Shown piece after piece: positions 7,137 through 16,733 of a DNA stretch of 62,767 nucleotides (position 1 is its first letter; each line of letters opens with the position of its first letter). The notes under the pieces were generated by a model that was not told the DNA's origin, searched no databases, and saw nothing but the letters and a program-made list of their open reading frames with translations. Source of the DNA: Lachnospiraceae bacterium (GTDB taxonomy: Bacteria; Bacillota_A; Clostridia; Lachnospirales; Lachnospiraceae); the NCBI GenBank assembly GCA_009911175.1, contig QXWX01000039.1:1-62767 (forward strand). The letters are read 5' to 3'. The position numbers and the translations under genes are program-made.

Positions 7137-8564
7137 ATGAAAAACGAAAAAGCAAAAACCTGGCAATTAATTTTATTTCCATTTAATGATGCGGCAACAA
7201 ATATCATTATGATGTTAATGTCATTTGTGAGTTATCTGTACACTGGCGCAATCGGCACCTCGGTTGTGTTTATCTCGACTTTTTTGACAGCGATGAGGAT
7301 CTGGGACGCAGTCACGGATCCGGTGATCGGTTGGATTATTGATCATACCGGCGGAAGATTCGGCAAGTTCAGGCCGATGATCCTGCTGGGATATGGCTTG
7401 ATGCTGATCAGCCTGGGCCTCATGTTTTTGGCGGCCCCGTCGATTGGAAGCGAAAGCGCAAGGGTTGCATTGTTTGTGGTATGTTATATTTTCTATATCT
7501 TTGGATATACATTCCAGACCGCCTGTTCAAAAGCAGGACAGACCTGTATCACCATCGACCCGGAACAGCGGCCGATTATCACAAGGGCGAATGCGATCAT
7601 CAATAGTTTTGTATTTATGCTGGTTCCCGCATTTGCGTCAAATTATATTGCGGCAAAGTACCAGGGCTTTACAACAGAGGCGCTGCAGGAATTCTTTCTC
7701 ATTGCCATGGCCGTAGCGGGACTTTTCACCGCATTCGCGATCGCGGCGCTCTGGACGCGTGACGTTCCTGAAAACTGGGGAGCCGGCGACGGCAAGAAAG
7801 TATCCATCAGGGAATACCTTGATATTATCAAAAACAACCGCCCACTGCAGCTTCTGATCGTTTCCTGCGCTTCGGATAAGGTGGCGTCTATGTGCGCAAG
7901 CAATACGTCGGTAACGGTCATGCTGTTTGGGATCATCCTGGGAAATTACGCGTTAAACGGAACCATGGGCATCATCATGATGATCCCCAGCATTATCATC
8001 ACCCTCCTTGGAACCGAATACGCCAAGAAAAAAGGCTTTAAGGATACAATGAAGAATTTTTCGATTGCCAATATTGTCCTGTATGCGTTTCTTGGCGTGC
8101 TGATCATGACAATAACGCCTGGGACGGTTACCTTTTCCTCTGTCAATTTTATAACGATCCTTTTTGTTGTGCTTTATATTTTGGGAAATGGGTCAAAAAC
8201 CGTTTCTACCTCTATGAACATGCCTATGATCGCCGACTGTACCGATTATGAAGTTACCAGGACCGGCGCTTACGCGCCCGGCATTATCGGAACGATTTTT
8301 TCCTTTGTTGATAAGGTGGTCAGTTCCCTTTCCACAACGATTGTTGGATTTCTGCTTGCCGGGATCGGGTACACAAGCACGCTGCCGCAGCCGGGAGACG
8401 CTATTTCCGGAGAGATCCGCATGATCACGTTAGCCTGCTTTGTGATCATTCCGATCGTCGGATGGGTGATCAATGTGATTGCGCTCCGTTTTTACAGCCT
8501 TTCACATGAAGAGATGCTGTCGATCCATGATCAATTGATGGAAAAGAGAGGAGCCGAGTCCTGA
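7137..8564 (+). CDS. GPH family sugar:cation symporter 1
   Basis: A 12-helix major-facilitator-type transporter of the glycoside-pentoside-hexuronide:cation symporter family. The signature after helix 2 is visible (RIWDAVTDPVIGWIID, then GRFGKFRP), as is the later motif MPMIADCTDYEVTRTG. The ATG at 7137 is preferred over 7122 because GAGGGA lies 7 nt before it; this gives 475 residues. It overlaps the next gene (TGATG), so it is the first gene of an operon with the esterase and the nucleoside-hydrolase-like enzyme. It would import a glycoside or oligosaccharide with Na+ or H+. Confidence 0.92.
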   Translation: MKNEKAKTWQLILFPFNDAATNIIMMLMSFVSYLYTGAIGTSVVFISTFLTAMRIWDAVTDPVIGWIIDHTGGRFGKFRPMILLGYGLMLISLGLMFLAAPSIGSESARVALFVVCYIFYIFGYTFQTACSKAGQTCITIDPEQRPIITRANAIINSFVFMLVPAFASNYIAAKYQGFTTEALQEFFLIAMAVAGLFTAFAIAALWTRDVPENWGAGDGKKVSIREYLDIIKNNRPLQLLIVSCASDKVASMCASNTSVTVMLFGIILGNYALNGTMGIIMMIPSIIITLLGTEYAKKKGFKDTMKNFSIANIVLYAFLGVLIMTITPGTVTFSSVNFITILFVVLYILGNGSKTVSTSMNMPMIADCTDYEVTRTGAYAPGIIGTIFSFVDKVVSSLSTTIVGFLLAGIGYTSTLPQPGDAISGEIRMITLACFVIIPIVGWVINVIALRFYSLSHEEMLSIHDQLMEKRGAES

Positions 8565-9610
8565 TGCGTATAGAAAAAAAGGTATTTGACCAGGAGAAAA
8601 ACACTTCTCTGACAGCCTATATTCAGGAAGTGGGCGGGGAGTACCGCCATGTGACAAAACGCCCTGGGATATTGATCATCCCGGGAGGGGCATACCAGTA
8701 TTGCTCTGACAGGGAGGGAGAACCTGTTGCGTTTGAATATTTAAAAGCGGGATTTCAGGCGTTTATTCTTCGATATACGGTTCGTACGGAATGGCCGGAA
8801 CCATTGGAGGATTACGAAAAAGCAATGGAAATCATCCGGGACCGGGCAGATGAATGGAATCTCTATGTGGACAAGATCGCGGTCATTGGTTTTTCCGCCG
8901 GAGGACATCTGGCGGCCTGTGCGGTGACGATGGCAAGAAATAAGCCGGCAGCCGGCATATTGGGCTATGCCGCTATTGACTGCAGAGATGAGATTCTAAA
9001 GAATGCTCCCAATGCGTTAGAGTATGTTGACGGAAAAACAGCGCCCTGTTTTCTGTTTGCCACCCGGACAGACCAGCTTGTTTCCTGCCGGAACACCATT
9101 GATTTCAGCCGTGCGCTTGCGGAACATGGGGTGTGCTTTGAATCCCATATATATTCCCACGGCCCGCATGGATTGGTAACAGGCGACCAAAGTATCGAGG
9201 ACAGCGCAATCCCACGGCCGGAGAGCTATCATCACTGGGTACAGGATTCGGTAAACTTCCTTAGAGATATATTCGGGCATTTTGAGAAGGGAGGGATGTC
9301 TGCTCCGAGAGTCAGAGCGCACGATACAGGAGATGATGAGGACTATTTATCTGCCCATTGTACAATAGGAAAGCTTCTTTCCAGTCAGGAAGGAAAATCT
9401 GCGATGGAAGATATCATGCCGGGACTGCGGGATGGATATGAAGGCTGGAAACGCAAAATGAATGAAAAGTACCATACGAATCTGGATATCGGCCAGCCAA
9501 TAGAGTCTTATGTATTAAGCACCTTGTGGAATATGCTTGGAAGAGACAGCAGCATGTTAATGGAACTGCAGAAAAGACTGGAAAAAATACCAAATGATCA
9601 GAGCCTCTGA
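8564..9610 (+). CDS. alpha/beta-hydrolase esterase with C-terminal helical domain
   Basis: A 348-residue protein. Residues 1-245 form a BD-FAE/acetyl-esterase type alpha/beta hydrolase: oxyanion-loop PGGAY (about 42-46), nucleophile S111 in GFSAGGH, and a C-terminal catalytic His in SHGPHG. Residues about 255-345 form an extra charged helical domain (IGKLLSSQEGKSAMEDIMPG, later STLWNMLGRDSSM). It resembles in layout the tail of the GH2 enzyme at 12152. There is no signal peptide, so it would deacylate an imported substrate. It is translationally coupled to the symporter, and a hairpin covers its stop codon. Confidence 0.85.
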   Translation: MRIEKKVFDQEKNTSLTAYIQEVGGEYRHVTKRPGILIIPGGAYQYCSDREGEPVAFEYLKAGFQAFILRYTVRTEWPEPLEDYEKAMEIIRDRADEWNLYVDKIAVIGFSAGGHLAACAVTMARNKPAAGILGYAAIDCRDEILKNAPNALEYVDGKTAPCFLFATRTDQLVSCRNTIDFSRALAEHGVCFESHIYSHGPHGLVTGDQSIEDSAIPRPESYHHWVQDSVNFLRDIFGHFEKGGMSAPRVRAHDTGDDEDYLSAHCTIGKLLSSQEGKSAMEDIMPGLRDGYEGWKRKMNEKYHTNLDIGQPIESYVLSTLWNMLGRDSSMLMELQKRLEKIPNDQSL

Positions 9611-9622
9611 AACAGAGGCTCT
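9600..9622 (+). other. intercistronic hairpin over the esterase stop codon
   Basis: AGAGCCTCTG (9600-9609) and CAGAGGCTCT (9613-9622) are perfect complements with an AAA loop; the stop codon lies in the stem. No T-run follows, so it is more likely an mRNA-stability or differential-expression hairpin than a terminator. Confidence 0.55.
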
Positions 9623-9638
9623 CTGGTAGGAGAAGAAA

Positions 9639-10574
9639 ATGAAAAGAACAGAAATATTGGAGAGATTACATATAAGAGTTCCCAAGAATTCCATTGTACC
9701 GGTCATCATTGATACGGACGCGAAAAATGAAGCCGATGACCAGTATGCCATTATGCATCATTTATTAAGTCCCAAGTTAAAGGTCCTGGGGATCGTGGCG
9801 GCGCACTATGAGAGCAAAGCCGACTCTCCCGGAACCACAATGGAAAAAAGCTACGAAGAGGTTTTGCGGGTTCTTGACATGGCGGAAATAGAGGACGTGC
9901 CGGTATACAGGGGATGTAAGCTGCCGCTTCAAAGCATCCATGAAAAACAAGACGCCCCGGGCGTCCAGTTTATGATTGAAGAAGCGCGCAAAGCTGACGG
10001 GAAGATTTTTATTGCCGCGCAGGGGGCGATGACAAATGTTGCCTCTGCCATCAATACGGCGCCTGACATTGCGGAGAAGATCATCATTTTATGGAATGGC
10101 GGGGGTCCTTATCCGAAAGGACGGGCGGAGTTTAATGTAATGCAGGATCCGGATGCCGTACGCGCGGTACTGGCAGGCGGCGCAGAGATCTGGCAGACTC
10201 CGCAGGATGTCTATGCATCTTTGGAGGTATCCCTGGCAGAACTATCCAGGAGAGTGCGTCCCTGCGGCAAGATCGGGGCCTATCTCTATGAGCAGCTTAC
10301 CGCGGAAAATCTGGCGGCATTCCGTCCGGAATTTTTACTGCGTTCCGGAGAAAACTGGACACTGGGTGATAATACAACGGCGGCGGTACTTCTTATGAAT
10401 GCATTTCGCGGCAACTGGCACATGGAGCATGCTCCCCTCATAAAGGAGGACCTGACATACGCGGAGAATCCGAATGGAAAGATGATACGGGTCTATGACA
10501 GCATTGACGTACGGTTTACATTGGAGGATTTTTTCTCCAAATTAGAACTTGCATATAAGCAGGATACACTGTAG
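9639..10574 (+). CDS. nucleoside-hydrolase-like enzyme
   Basis: A 311-residue protein of the inosine/uridine-preferring nucleoside hydrolase superfamily. The N-terminal Ca2+-binding aspartate cluster reads DTDAKNEADDQYA (about residues 24-36). This is longer than the DTDxGxDD of true nucleosidases and typical of the nucleoside-hydrolase-like (DUF1593-type) branch. Later conserved segments are AQGAMTNVASAI and WNGGGPYPKG. Members cleave N-ribosides or related glycosides, but the substrate here is open. Its place after a GPH symporter and an esterase suggests hydrolysis of an imported glycoside. AGGAG precedes the ATG. The last 33 nt are duplicated downstream. Confidence 0.8.
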   Translation: MKRTEILERLHIRVPKNSIVPVIIDTDAKNEADDQYAIMHHLLSPKLKVLGIVAAHYESKADSPGTTMEKSYEEVLRVLDMAEIEDVPVYRGCKLPLQSIHEKQDAPGVQFMIEEARKADGKIFIAAQGAMTNVASAINTAPDIAEKIIILWNGGGPYPKGRAEFNVMQDPDAVRAVLAGGAEIWQTPQDVYASLEVSLAELSRRVRPCGKIGAYLYEQLTAENLAAFRPEFLLRSGENWTLGDNTTAAVLLMNAFRGNWHMEHAPLIKEDLTYAENPNGKMIRVYDSIDVRFTLEDFFSKLELAYKQDTL

Positions 10575-10627
10575 GAATTAATATGCCAGGTTAGAACTTG
10601 CATATCAACAGGATACACTGTAGGAAT
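10542..10627 (+). repeat. direct duplication of the nucleoside-hydrolase gene tail
   Basis: The 37-nt segment 10542-10578, covering the last codons and stop of the upstream gene, recurs at 10591-10627 with 35 of 37 identities. Both copies begin TTAGAACTTGCATAT and end GATACACTGTAGGAAT. The period is 49 nt. Confidence 0.85.
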
Positions 10628-10679
10628 CCGTATTTTGCGGACGCTGGGATACAAGGCGGCAGAAAGAAAAACATATGTT

Positions 10680-11912
10680 CTAAGAAAATTCTTTTGTATA
10701 GGTCTGTGTCCGATAGGCCTTCGGCGTCATTCCTGTAATACGCTTAAACATCCGGGTGAAATACTGGATATCTGTAATCCCGGAGTATATGGCGATTGAC
10801 TTTATCGCAAGGTCAGTGTCTGAAAGCAGTGTTTTTGAATATTCGATTCGGTTACGGTTTACATATTCTGTAAGCGGAATGCCAACTTCTTTTTTAAAAA
10901 GAGTGGAGAGATAGCTTGCATTTACATTTATCTGATTTGCCAGTGACTTCAGGCTTAGATCAGCAGTCAGGTCTGTGCTGATATAAGTGATAGCTTTTTG
11001 GATCGGCAGCGAATAATCTTTTAAGTTATATTTTGCTACAAGCCGGCAGTATCCTTTGACCATTTTATTCTGGAAGAGAAGAAGCTGTTCTGCGTTTGCA
11101 AGTCTCTCGATCTGTTGAATATTGCCATTAGAAAAGCTGTCAATATGGATTGGGTGGACGCCGGCATGTTCGGCAGATTTTCGTAAAATCGTATTCAAAG
11201 TGATGCATAAGTCCCGGTCATCCCGAAGATGATCAGAAAGCCTCTGGGGAATACGGTAAGAGAAAAAACGGTTGGCGCATTCAACCGCCAGGGCTTCGTT
11301 GCCGGAACTGACTGCCTTCATTAGGGCATTTTCTGTTTCGTACCGGTCTACAATGTGACGGATATTCATAAAGGGTTCATCTGGAACCCGAAGATAGTTA
11401 TGGTAAATCTGAGACCAATCCGGAAATTCCTTTTCATCTTTATAACAGATTGTATAGTTCCCTTTGCCGTAGATACGATTGGCGCATAAAGACGTGAAAT
11501 CATCTAACATCCCCGGATAAGGAAGATATTTTACATTCGAATAGTGGCTGCGTATGGATTCCCACAGTTCATTTGGAATATGCACGGAATCAAAGAGTTC
11601 GTCAAAAAAAGAATCATCGGTCCGTTCATAGATCACCGGTCCGATACAATAGATATGATCCGGATCGGGATTCCGCATGAAGATATAATGAAACTGAAAG
11701 ATATCCGTACAGTAAAGAATAGTATGGGAAGGTAATTCCCTGAACCGCCGGTTTAGCAGCGGGTTCAGCAGGGAATTACTGATTCCCAGAATCTTTGTGC
11801 GAAGCCCAAGGTCCAACCATTCATAGGTACTGCAGGGAGCCGCAAACTCATGGTGCGGGATATTTGACATAGCAAACATTTCTTTCACAAAATCTTTGAT
11901 GATCTGTTTCAT
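10680..11912 (-). CDS. AraC family transcriptional regulator 2
   Basis: A 410-residue regulator with the AraC DNA-binding domain at residues about 300-405 (LSLKSLANQINVNASYLSTL, then AIKSIAIYSGITDIQYFTRM) and a long soluble N-terminal domain. The overall layout and several N-terminal segments (IYCIGPVIYE versus VISIGPFLMS) match AraC regulator 1, so the two are paralogues. AAGGAG precedes the ATG. It is divergent from the GH2-GPH-HAD-GH3 operon, which it probably controls. I did not find the TTATACGAA half-sites of regulator 1 in this gap, so the two probably recognise different operators. Confidence 0.9.
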   Translation of the reverse strand: MKQIIKDFVKEMFAMSNIPHHEFAAPCSTYEWLDLGLRTKILGISNSLLNPLLNRRFRELPSHTILYCTDIFQFHYIFMRNPDPDHIYCIGPVIYERTDDSFFDELFDSVHIPNELWESIRSHYSNVKYLPYPGMLDDFTSLCANRIYGKGNYTICYKDEKEFPDWSQIYHNYLRVPDEPFMNIRHIVDRYETENALMKAVSSGNEALAVECANRFFSYRIPQRLSDHLRDDRDLCITLNTILRKSAEHAGVHPIHIDSFSNGNIQQIERLANAEQLLLFQNKMVKGYCRLVAKYNLKDYSLPIQKAITYISTDLTADLSLKSLANQINVNASYLSTLFKKEVGIPLTEYVNRNRIEYSKTLLSDTDLAIKSIAIYSGITDIQYFTRMFKRITGMTPKAYRTQTYTKEFS

Positions 11913-12151
11913 AAAAGGAATCTCCTTTTTCGTAAATTGAACTATTTTTATAAATTATTGCACAAATTTCAGGCTGCTTCAATGGTATATAAAAATAATC
12001 CAAAAACTACTGGAAATTGTCTCTGTTTAGAATGCTTTTTGCTGTATAAAATGTATAAAAAAATAGAATCTGGAAAAGAAGTTTTGTGCATTGCGCTGTT
12101 AATTTAAAAAAGCTCTGTACAGAACTGCGCAGAAATGTAAGGAGGAGATGT

Positions 12152-14419
12152 ATGAGAACAATCATCAATCTGAATACCGGCTGGAAGTTTATCAATCATA
12201 ATGTAGGGCTTGTAGACTGTTATCCTGTAGACTGGCAGGATGTAACGCTTCCCCATACATGGAATGCCATAGACGGGATGGATGGGAACGGAAGTTATGA
12301 CAGAGGCAGTTACTGGTATGCCAGGACATTTGAAACTCCGAAGGAACAGGCGGCGGGCGGAAAAACATATGTGGAGGTTCTGGCGGCGGGGCAGCAGGCA
12401 ACGGTTTATGTGAATGGGGAGGAAGTAACCTATCATGAAGGCGGATATTCTGTTTTCCGGGCGGATATTACTGACTTTTTGAAGGAAGATGAGGAAAATC
12501 TGCTGGTCATCAACTGCTCCAATGAATACAAAGACAGTGTATATCCACAGTCTGCAGATTTTACCTTTTATGGAGGATTGTACCGCGGTGTAAATCTGAT
12601 CAGTGTGCCGGATACGCATTTTAATCTGGACTATTATGGGGGTTCAGGGATTATGGTAACGCCCAGACCATGTGATGACGGCGGAGCAGAATTTGAACTT
12701 AAGACATATGTGACTGCTCCGGATATGAATTTTACCGTACTCTATTCGATTCAGGATAAAGACGGCAGGGAAGCGGCATATGGATGTCGGCCGGCCGATG
12801 ATACGGCTGTGACCTTATATGTGCCGGATGCAGAACTCTGGGAAATTGACGCGCCGTATCTTTATACCGTGACAGCGACCCTTCAGCGCCGCAATGAGGC
12901 TTATGATGAGATATCCGTAAAAGCAGGAGTACGTTCGTTTTCCTGCTCCCCGGACAAAGGGTTTATCCTCAATGGCAAAGAGACGCCGCTTCGCGGGGTA
13001 AGCCGTCATCAGGATAAGCTTTACAAAGGAAATGCCCTGACCAGAGAGGAGCATTACCAAGATGCGAAGATCATCAAAGAAATCGGGGCAAATACGATTC
13101 GTCTGGCACATTACCAGCATTCTCAGGATTTTTATGATGCCTGTGACGAGATGGGATTTATCGTATGGGCGGAGATTCCGTTTATCTCTGTGTTCAATAA
13201 AGCTCCTGCGGCTCACCAGAATTGTATCAGCCAGCTAAAAGAGCTCATCATACAGAATTATAACCATCCGTCCATCTGTTTCTGGGGCATATCCAATGAG
13301 ATACTCATCGGCGGTATTTCAGAAAAACTGGTTGAAAACCATAAGGAATTAAATGCATTGGCAAAGGAACTGGATTCCACCCGTCTGACGGCCATTGCCC
13401 ATGTATCCATGACGCCTCTTGAGAGTCCCATGCACCATATTACGGATGTACTCAGCTATAATCATTATTTTGGATGGTATGGCGGAAAGATGGAAGACAA
13501 CGGGCCTTGGCTGGACCGTTTCCATGCGCTGCATCCGGATCTGTGCCTGGGGGTAAGCGAGTACGGATGTGAAGGAATCATTACCTATCACGGAGCAGAA
13601 CCGGCATGCAAGGATTATTCGGAAGAATATCAGGCAAGGTATCATGAGCATCTGGCGCAGGTATTTGATGAACGTCCATGGATCTGGGGGACGCATGTAT
13701 GGAACATGTTTGATTTTGGCTGTGCCGCCCGCAACGAAGGAGGAGTTGCCGGACGGAATAACAAAGGGCTTGTGACGATAGACCGGAAAACAAAAAAAGA
13801 CAGCTTTTATGTCTACCAGGCATATTGGAGTAAAAAGCCGATGGTGCATCTCTGTGGGAAACGTTATGCTATGCGTTCCGGGGAGATGACAGAGATTCGG
13901 GTGTATTCCAATCAGCCATCGGTTTCGCTGTATCTGAACGGACAACTGGTGGAAGAAAAAAGCGCAAAAAAGGTATTTGTATTTACCGTAAAGCTGGCAG
14001 AAGGGCAGAACCGGCTTCTGGCAGTGGCAGGGGAAGTCAAAGACAGCATGACACTGGAAAAAGTGGAGAATGAACCGGATATCTATGTATTGCCGGAAGT
14101 GAACGAGCGCCGGGAGGGAGTTGCCAATTGGTTTGAAACTATGGGAGAGATGGATCTGAAAGCGCCGATGGAATTTCCAGAAGGAAAATGGAATGTAAAG
14201 TATGCCATGGAGGAATTCGCGTCATGTCCGGAGGCTTTGGAGATTGTCAGTAAAGCGGTGAAACTGGCTTCCAATTTTGACCTTCGGCCCGGAACAGGCA
14301 TGTGGGATATGATGAAGAGTGTAACGCCGGAGGAGATCTTATCTATGACAGGGAATATGATGCCGGAGGGATTCCTTGAGTCGCTCAACGCACAGCTGAT
14401 CACCATTGATAAGAAGTAA
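12152..14419 (+). CDS. glycoside hydrolase family 2 enzyme (beta-galactosidase/glucuronidase type)
   Basis: A 755-residue GH2 protein. The start is set at 12152 because TAAGGAGGAGA lies just upstream; the 22 extra codons of the longer ORF have no ribosome binding site. It has an N-terminal jelly-roll sugar-binding domain (about 1-170), an Ig-like domain, and a TIM barrel with acid/base E383 (WGISNEI) and nucleophile E470 (GVSEYG). The C-terminal Ig-like region is followed by a roughly 100-residue helical tail (about 655-755, with GTGMWDMMKSVTPEEILSM). There is no signal peptide, so it acts on imported glycosides. The exact sugar (galactoside or glucuronide) cannot be fixed. The 239-nt upstream gap holds AT-rich tandem TGTATAAAA copies near 12044-12060 but no clean promoter. 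Confidence 0.9.
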   Translation: MRTIINLNTGWKFINHNVGLVDCYPVDWQDVTLPHTWNAIDGMDGNGSYDRGSYWYARTFETPKEQAAGGKTYVEVLAAGQQATVYVNGEEVTYHEGGYSVFRADITDFLKEDEENLLVINCSNEYKDSVYPQSADFTFYGGLYRGVNLISVPDTHFNLDYYGGSGIMVTPRPCDDGGAEFELKTYVTAPDMNFTVLYSIQDKDGREAAYGCRPADDTAVTLYVPDAELWEIDAPYLYTVTATLQRRNEAYDEISVKAGVRSFSCSPDKGFILNGKETPLRGVSRHQDKLYKGNALTREEHYQDAKIIKEIGANTIRLAHYQHSQDFYDACDEMGFIVWAEIPFISVFNKAPAAHQNCISQLKELIIQNYNHPSICFWGISNEILIGGISEKLVENHKELNALAKELDSTRLTAIAHVSMTPLESPMHHITDVLSYNHYFGWYGGKMEDNGPWLDRFHALHPDLCLGVSEYGCEGIITYHGAEPACKDYSEEYQARYHEHLAQVFDERPWIWGTHVWNMFDFGCAARNEGGVAGRNNKGLVTIDRKTKKDSFYVYQAYWSKKPMVHLCGKRYAMRSGEMTEIRVYSNQPSVSLYLNGQLVEEKSAKKVFVFTVKLAEGQNRLLAVAGEVKDSMTLEKVENEPDIYVLPEVNERREGVANWFETMGEMDLKAPMEFPEGKWNVKYAMEEFASCPEALEIVSKAVKLASNFDLRPGTGMWDMMKSVTPEEILSMTGNMMPEGFLESLNAQLITIDKK

Positions 14420-14456
14420 TCAAATCATAAAATTCGAACGAAAAGGAGAGAGAAAA

Positions 14457-15854
14457 ATGGCTGATAATACGTCTGTCCGTCCTTTTGGTATGAAGGACAA
14501 GATTGGATATATGTTTGGAGATTTTGGAAATGATTTTACATTTATTTTAAGTTCCAGCTTTATGTTGAAATTTTATACAGATATTATGGGCGTCAGTGCC
14601 GGAATCGTAGGTATTCTGATGATGGCGGCGCGTTTTGTTGACGCGGTAACCGATGTGACTATGGGTCAGATCGTGGACAGGTCAAAACCAACCAAAGAAG
14701 GTAAATTCCGTCCATGGATCAAGAGAATGTGCGGACCGGTAGCAATCGCGTCTTTTCTGATCTTTCAGGCAGAATTTGCAGGTATGCCTATGGGATTTAA
14801 GATTTTCTGGATGGTTTTTACCTACATATTATGGGGGTCTATCTTTTATACATCCATTAATATTCCTTACGGCTCTATGGCATCGGCAATTTCTGCAGAT
14901 CCGCATGACCGCGCAGGCTTGTCTACATGGAGAACGGTTGGCGCCACACTTGCCAATATGGTCATCGGTGTCGGTACTCCGCTGATCGCGTATGAGACCG
15001 TGAATGGAGCGACTGTTCTCTCAGGTCCCCGTATGACGGTAATCGCCGGGGTTTTCAGTATACTGGCGGTCATTTGTTATATGCTGTGCTTCAACCTGGT
15101 GCGTGAACGTGTGGAAGTGCCTCAGAATACAACAAAGCTGGATGTGGGCGCGATGCTTAAGAGCCTGGTGACGAACAGGGCGCTGCTTGGGATTATTGCT
15201 GCTGCGATACTGCTTTTGCTTGGTATGCTTGGCATGAATGGGATGTCGGCGTATGTATTCCCGGTGTATTATAACAGCGCTTCCGCACAGTCAATGTCGG
15301 CGATGGCAGGTTCTCTGTGTGTACTGATCATCTGTGCGCCGTTCGCTTCCAGACTGGCGGCAAAATTCGGTAAAAAGGAACTGTCTGCAGTATCCTGTTT
15401 CTTCGGGGCGGCAGTCTATGTGGTGTGTATGATCATGAAACCTGCAAGTCCGATGGTGTATGTGGTATTCTACACGCTGGCATATATCGGGCTTGGTATG
15501 TTCAACACGGTAATCTGGGCGATGATCGCAGATGTCATTGACGATGCTGAAGTAAGAAACGGGGTTCGTGAAGACGGGACAATATACTCTGTGTATTCCT
15601 TTGCGCGTAAGGTTGGGCAGGCATTATCCTCTGGTCTGATCGGCAGCTTACTGACGGTAATCGGGTATACCGGGGAAGTGGCAAAGAATCCGTCAGCTTA
15701 TCCGGAAATATTGAACAGTATTTTCAATCTTTCCTGTATTATTCCGGCAATCGGACTTGCGGCAGTTGCCGCGGCGCTTCTGGTGATCTATCCGCTGAAT
15801 AAGAAGCGTGTAGAAGAAAATGTGGCAGTATTGGAAGGCCGCAGGAAAGCATAA
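14457..15854 (+). CDS. GPH family sugar:cation symporter 2
   Basis: A 465-residue, 12-helix GPH symporter with family signatures RFVDAVTDVTMGQIVD and later WAMIADVIDDAEVRNG. The ATG at 14457 has AAAGGAGAG immediately before it. The longer ORF would begin inside the GH2 gene. It lies 37 nt after GH2 and 19 nt before the HAD gene, in one operon. It is a distant paralogue of the symporter at 7137, so the locus imports at least two substrates or two forms of one substrate. Confidence 0.93.
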   Translation: MADNTSVRPFGMKDKIGYMFGDFGNDFTFILSSSFMLKFYTDIMGVSAGIVGILMMAARFVDAVTDVTMGQIVDRSKPTKEGKFRPWIKRMCGPVAIASFLIFQAEFAGMPMGFKIFWMVFTYILWGSIFYTSINIPYGSMASAISADPHDRAGLSTWRTVGATLANMVIGVGTPLIAYETVNGATVLSGPRMTVIAGVFSILAVICYMLCFNLVRERVEVPQNTTKLDVGAMLKSLVTNRALLGIIAAAILLLLGMLGMNGMSAYVFPVYYNSASAQSMSAMAGSLCVLIICAPFASRLAAKFGKKELSAVSCFFGAAVYVVCMIMKPASPMVYVVFYTLAYIGLGMFNTVIWAMIADVIDDAEVRNGVREDGTIYSVYSFARKVGQALSSGLIGSLLTVIGYTGEVAKNPSAYPEILNSIFNLSCIIPAIGLAAVAAALLVIYPLNKKRVEENVAVLEGRRKA

Positions 15855-15873
15855 TTGGAGGATAAAGGAAAAA

Positions 15874-16719
15874 ATGAGCGGAAAATTTTCAGGGTATCAA
15901 AAGAAGAAAAAATATCTTGTCTGTGTGGACAGTGATGGATGTGCAATGGATACCATGGATATCAAGCATATAAGGTGTTTTGGGCCTTGCATGGTGAAAC
16001 AGTGGAAACTGGAACGGTGGCAGGATGAAATCCTGAAACGCTGGAATGAGATCAATCTCTATACGATGACCCGCGGGATCAACCGTTTTAAAGGACTGGC
16101 AATGGCATTGCAGGAGATTGATCAGAAATATTGCCAGATTGAAGATCTGGATACACTGGTGAAGTGGGTGGATACAACGCAGGAATTGTCAAACGATGCG
16201 CTTAAGACAGCGATAGAAAGGAATGCGGGAAGTATCAGCCTTGGAGAAGCTCTTGCATGGAGCAATGCGGTCAATGCAGCAATTACGGAACTGCCGGATG
16301 AAGAAAAGAAGCCGTTTGGCAATGTAAAAGAGGCATTGGAATATGCACACCGGTACGCAGATGTGGCGATCGTATCCAGCGCGAACAAAGACGCCGTCCT
16401 GGAAGAGTGGGAAAGGTATGGGCTTCTGGAACATACAGACATTGTGCTGGCGCAGGATGCAGGAACAAAAGCATTCTGTATCGGAGAACTTCTCAAATAC
16501 GGATATGATCAGGAGAAGGTTCTGATGTGCGGCGATGCGCCGGGAGATCTGAAAGCGGCAGAACAAAACGGAGTCTATTATTATCCGATCCTTGTGCGGC
16601 ATGAGGCGGAAAGCTGGAAGGAATTTAGGGAAAAAGGACTCGGCTATCTGTTAAACGGAAGCTATGGGAAAGGATATCATAAGATGAAGATACAGGAATT
16701 CATGGAAAATCTGAAATAG
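15874..16719 (+). CDS. HAD family hydrolase (sugar-phosphate phosphatase candidate)
   Basis: A 281-residue HAD hydrolase with the nucleophile motif DSDGC (about residues 19-23), motif II in VAIVSSANKD, and motif III/IV in LMCGDAPGDLKAA. A helical cap of about 130 residues lies between motifs I and II. The start at 15874 follows GGAGGATAAAGG. The neighbours are a GPH symporter and a GH3 enzyme in the same operon. A phosphatase here would make sense if the GH3 enzyme releases a sugar 1-phosphate, or it may remove inhibitory sugar phosphates; both are inference. Confidence 0.8.
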   Translation: MSGKFSGYQKKKKYLVCVDSDGCAMDTMDIKHIRCFGPCMVKQWKLERWQDEILKRWNEINLYTMTRGINRFKGLAMALQEIDQKYCQIEDLDTLVKWVDTTQELSNDALKTAIERNAGSISLGEALAWSNAVNAAITELPDEEKKPFGNVKEALEYAHRYADVAIVSSANKDAVLEEWERYGLLEHTDIVLAQDAGTKAFCIGELLKYGYDQEKVLMCGDAPGDLKAAEQNGVYYYPILVRHEAESWKEFREKGLGYLLNGSYGKGYHKMKIQEFMENLK

Positions 16720-16733
16720 GAGGTATCAAAGAT

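Noticed and set aside
11913..12151. Search for the TTATACGAA half-sites before the GH2 operon
   Set aside because: Not found. Only AT-rich TGTATAAAA copies are present, so no operator was annotated.
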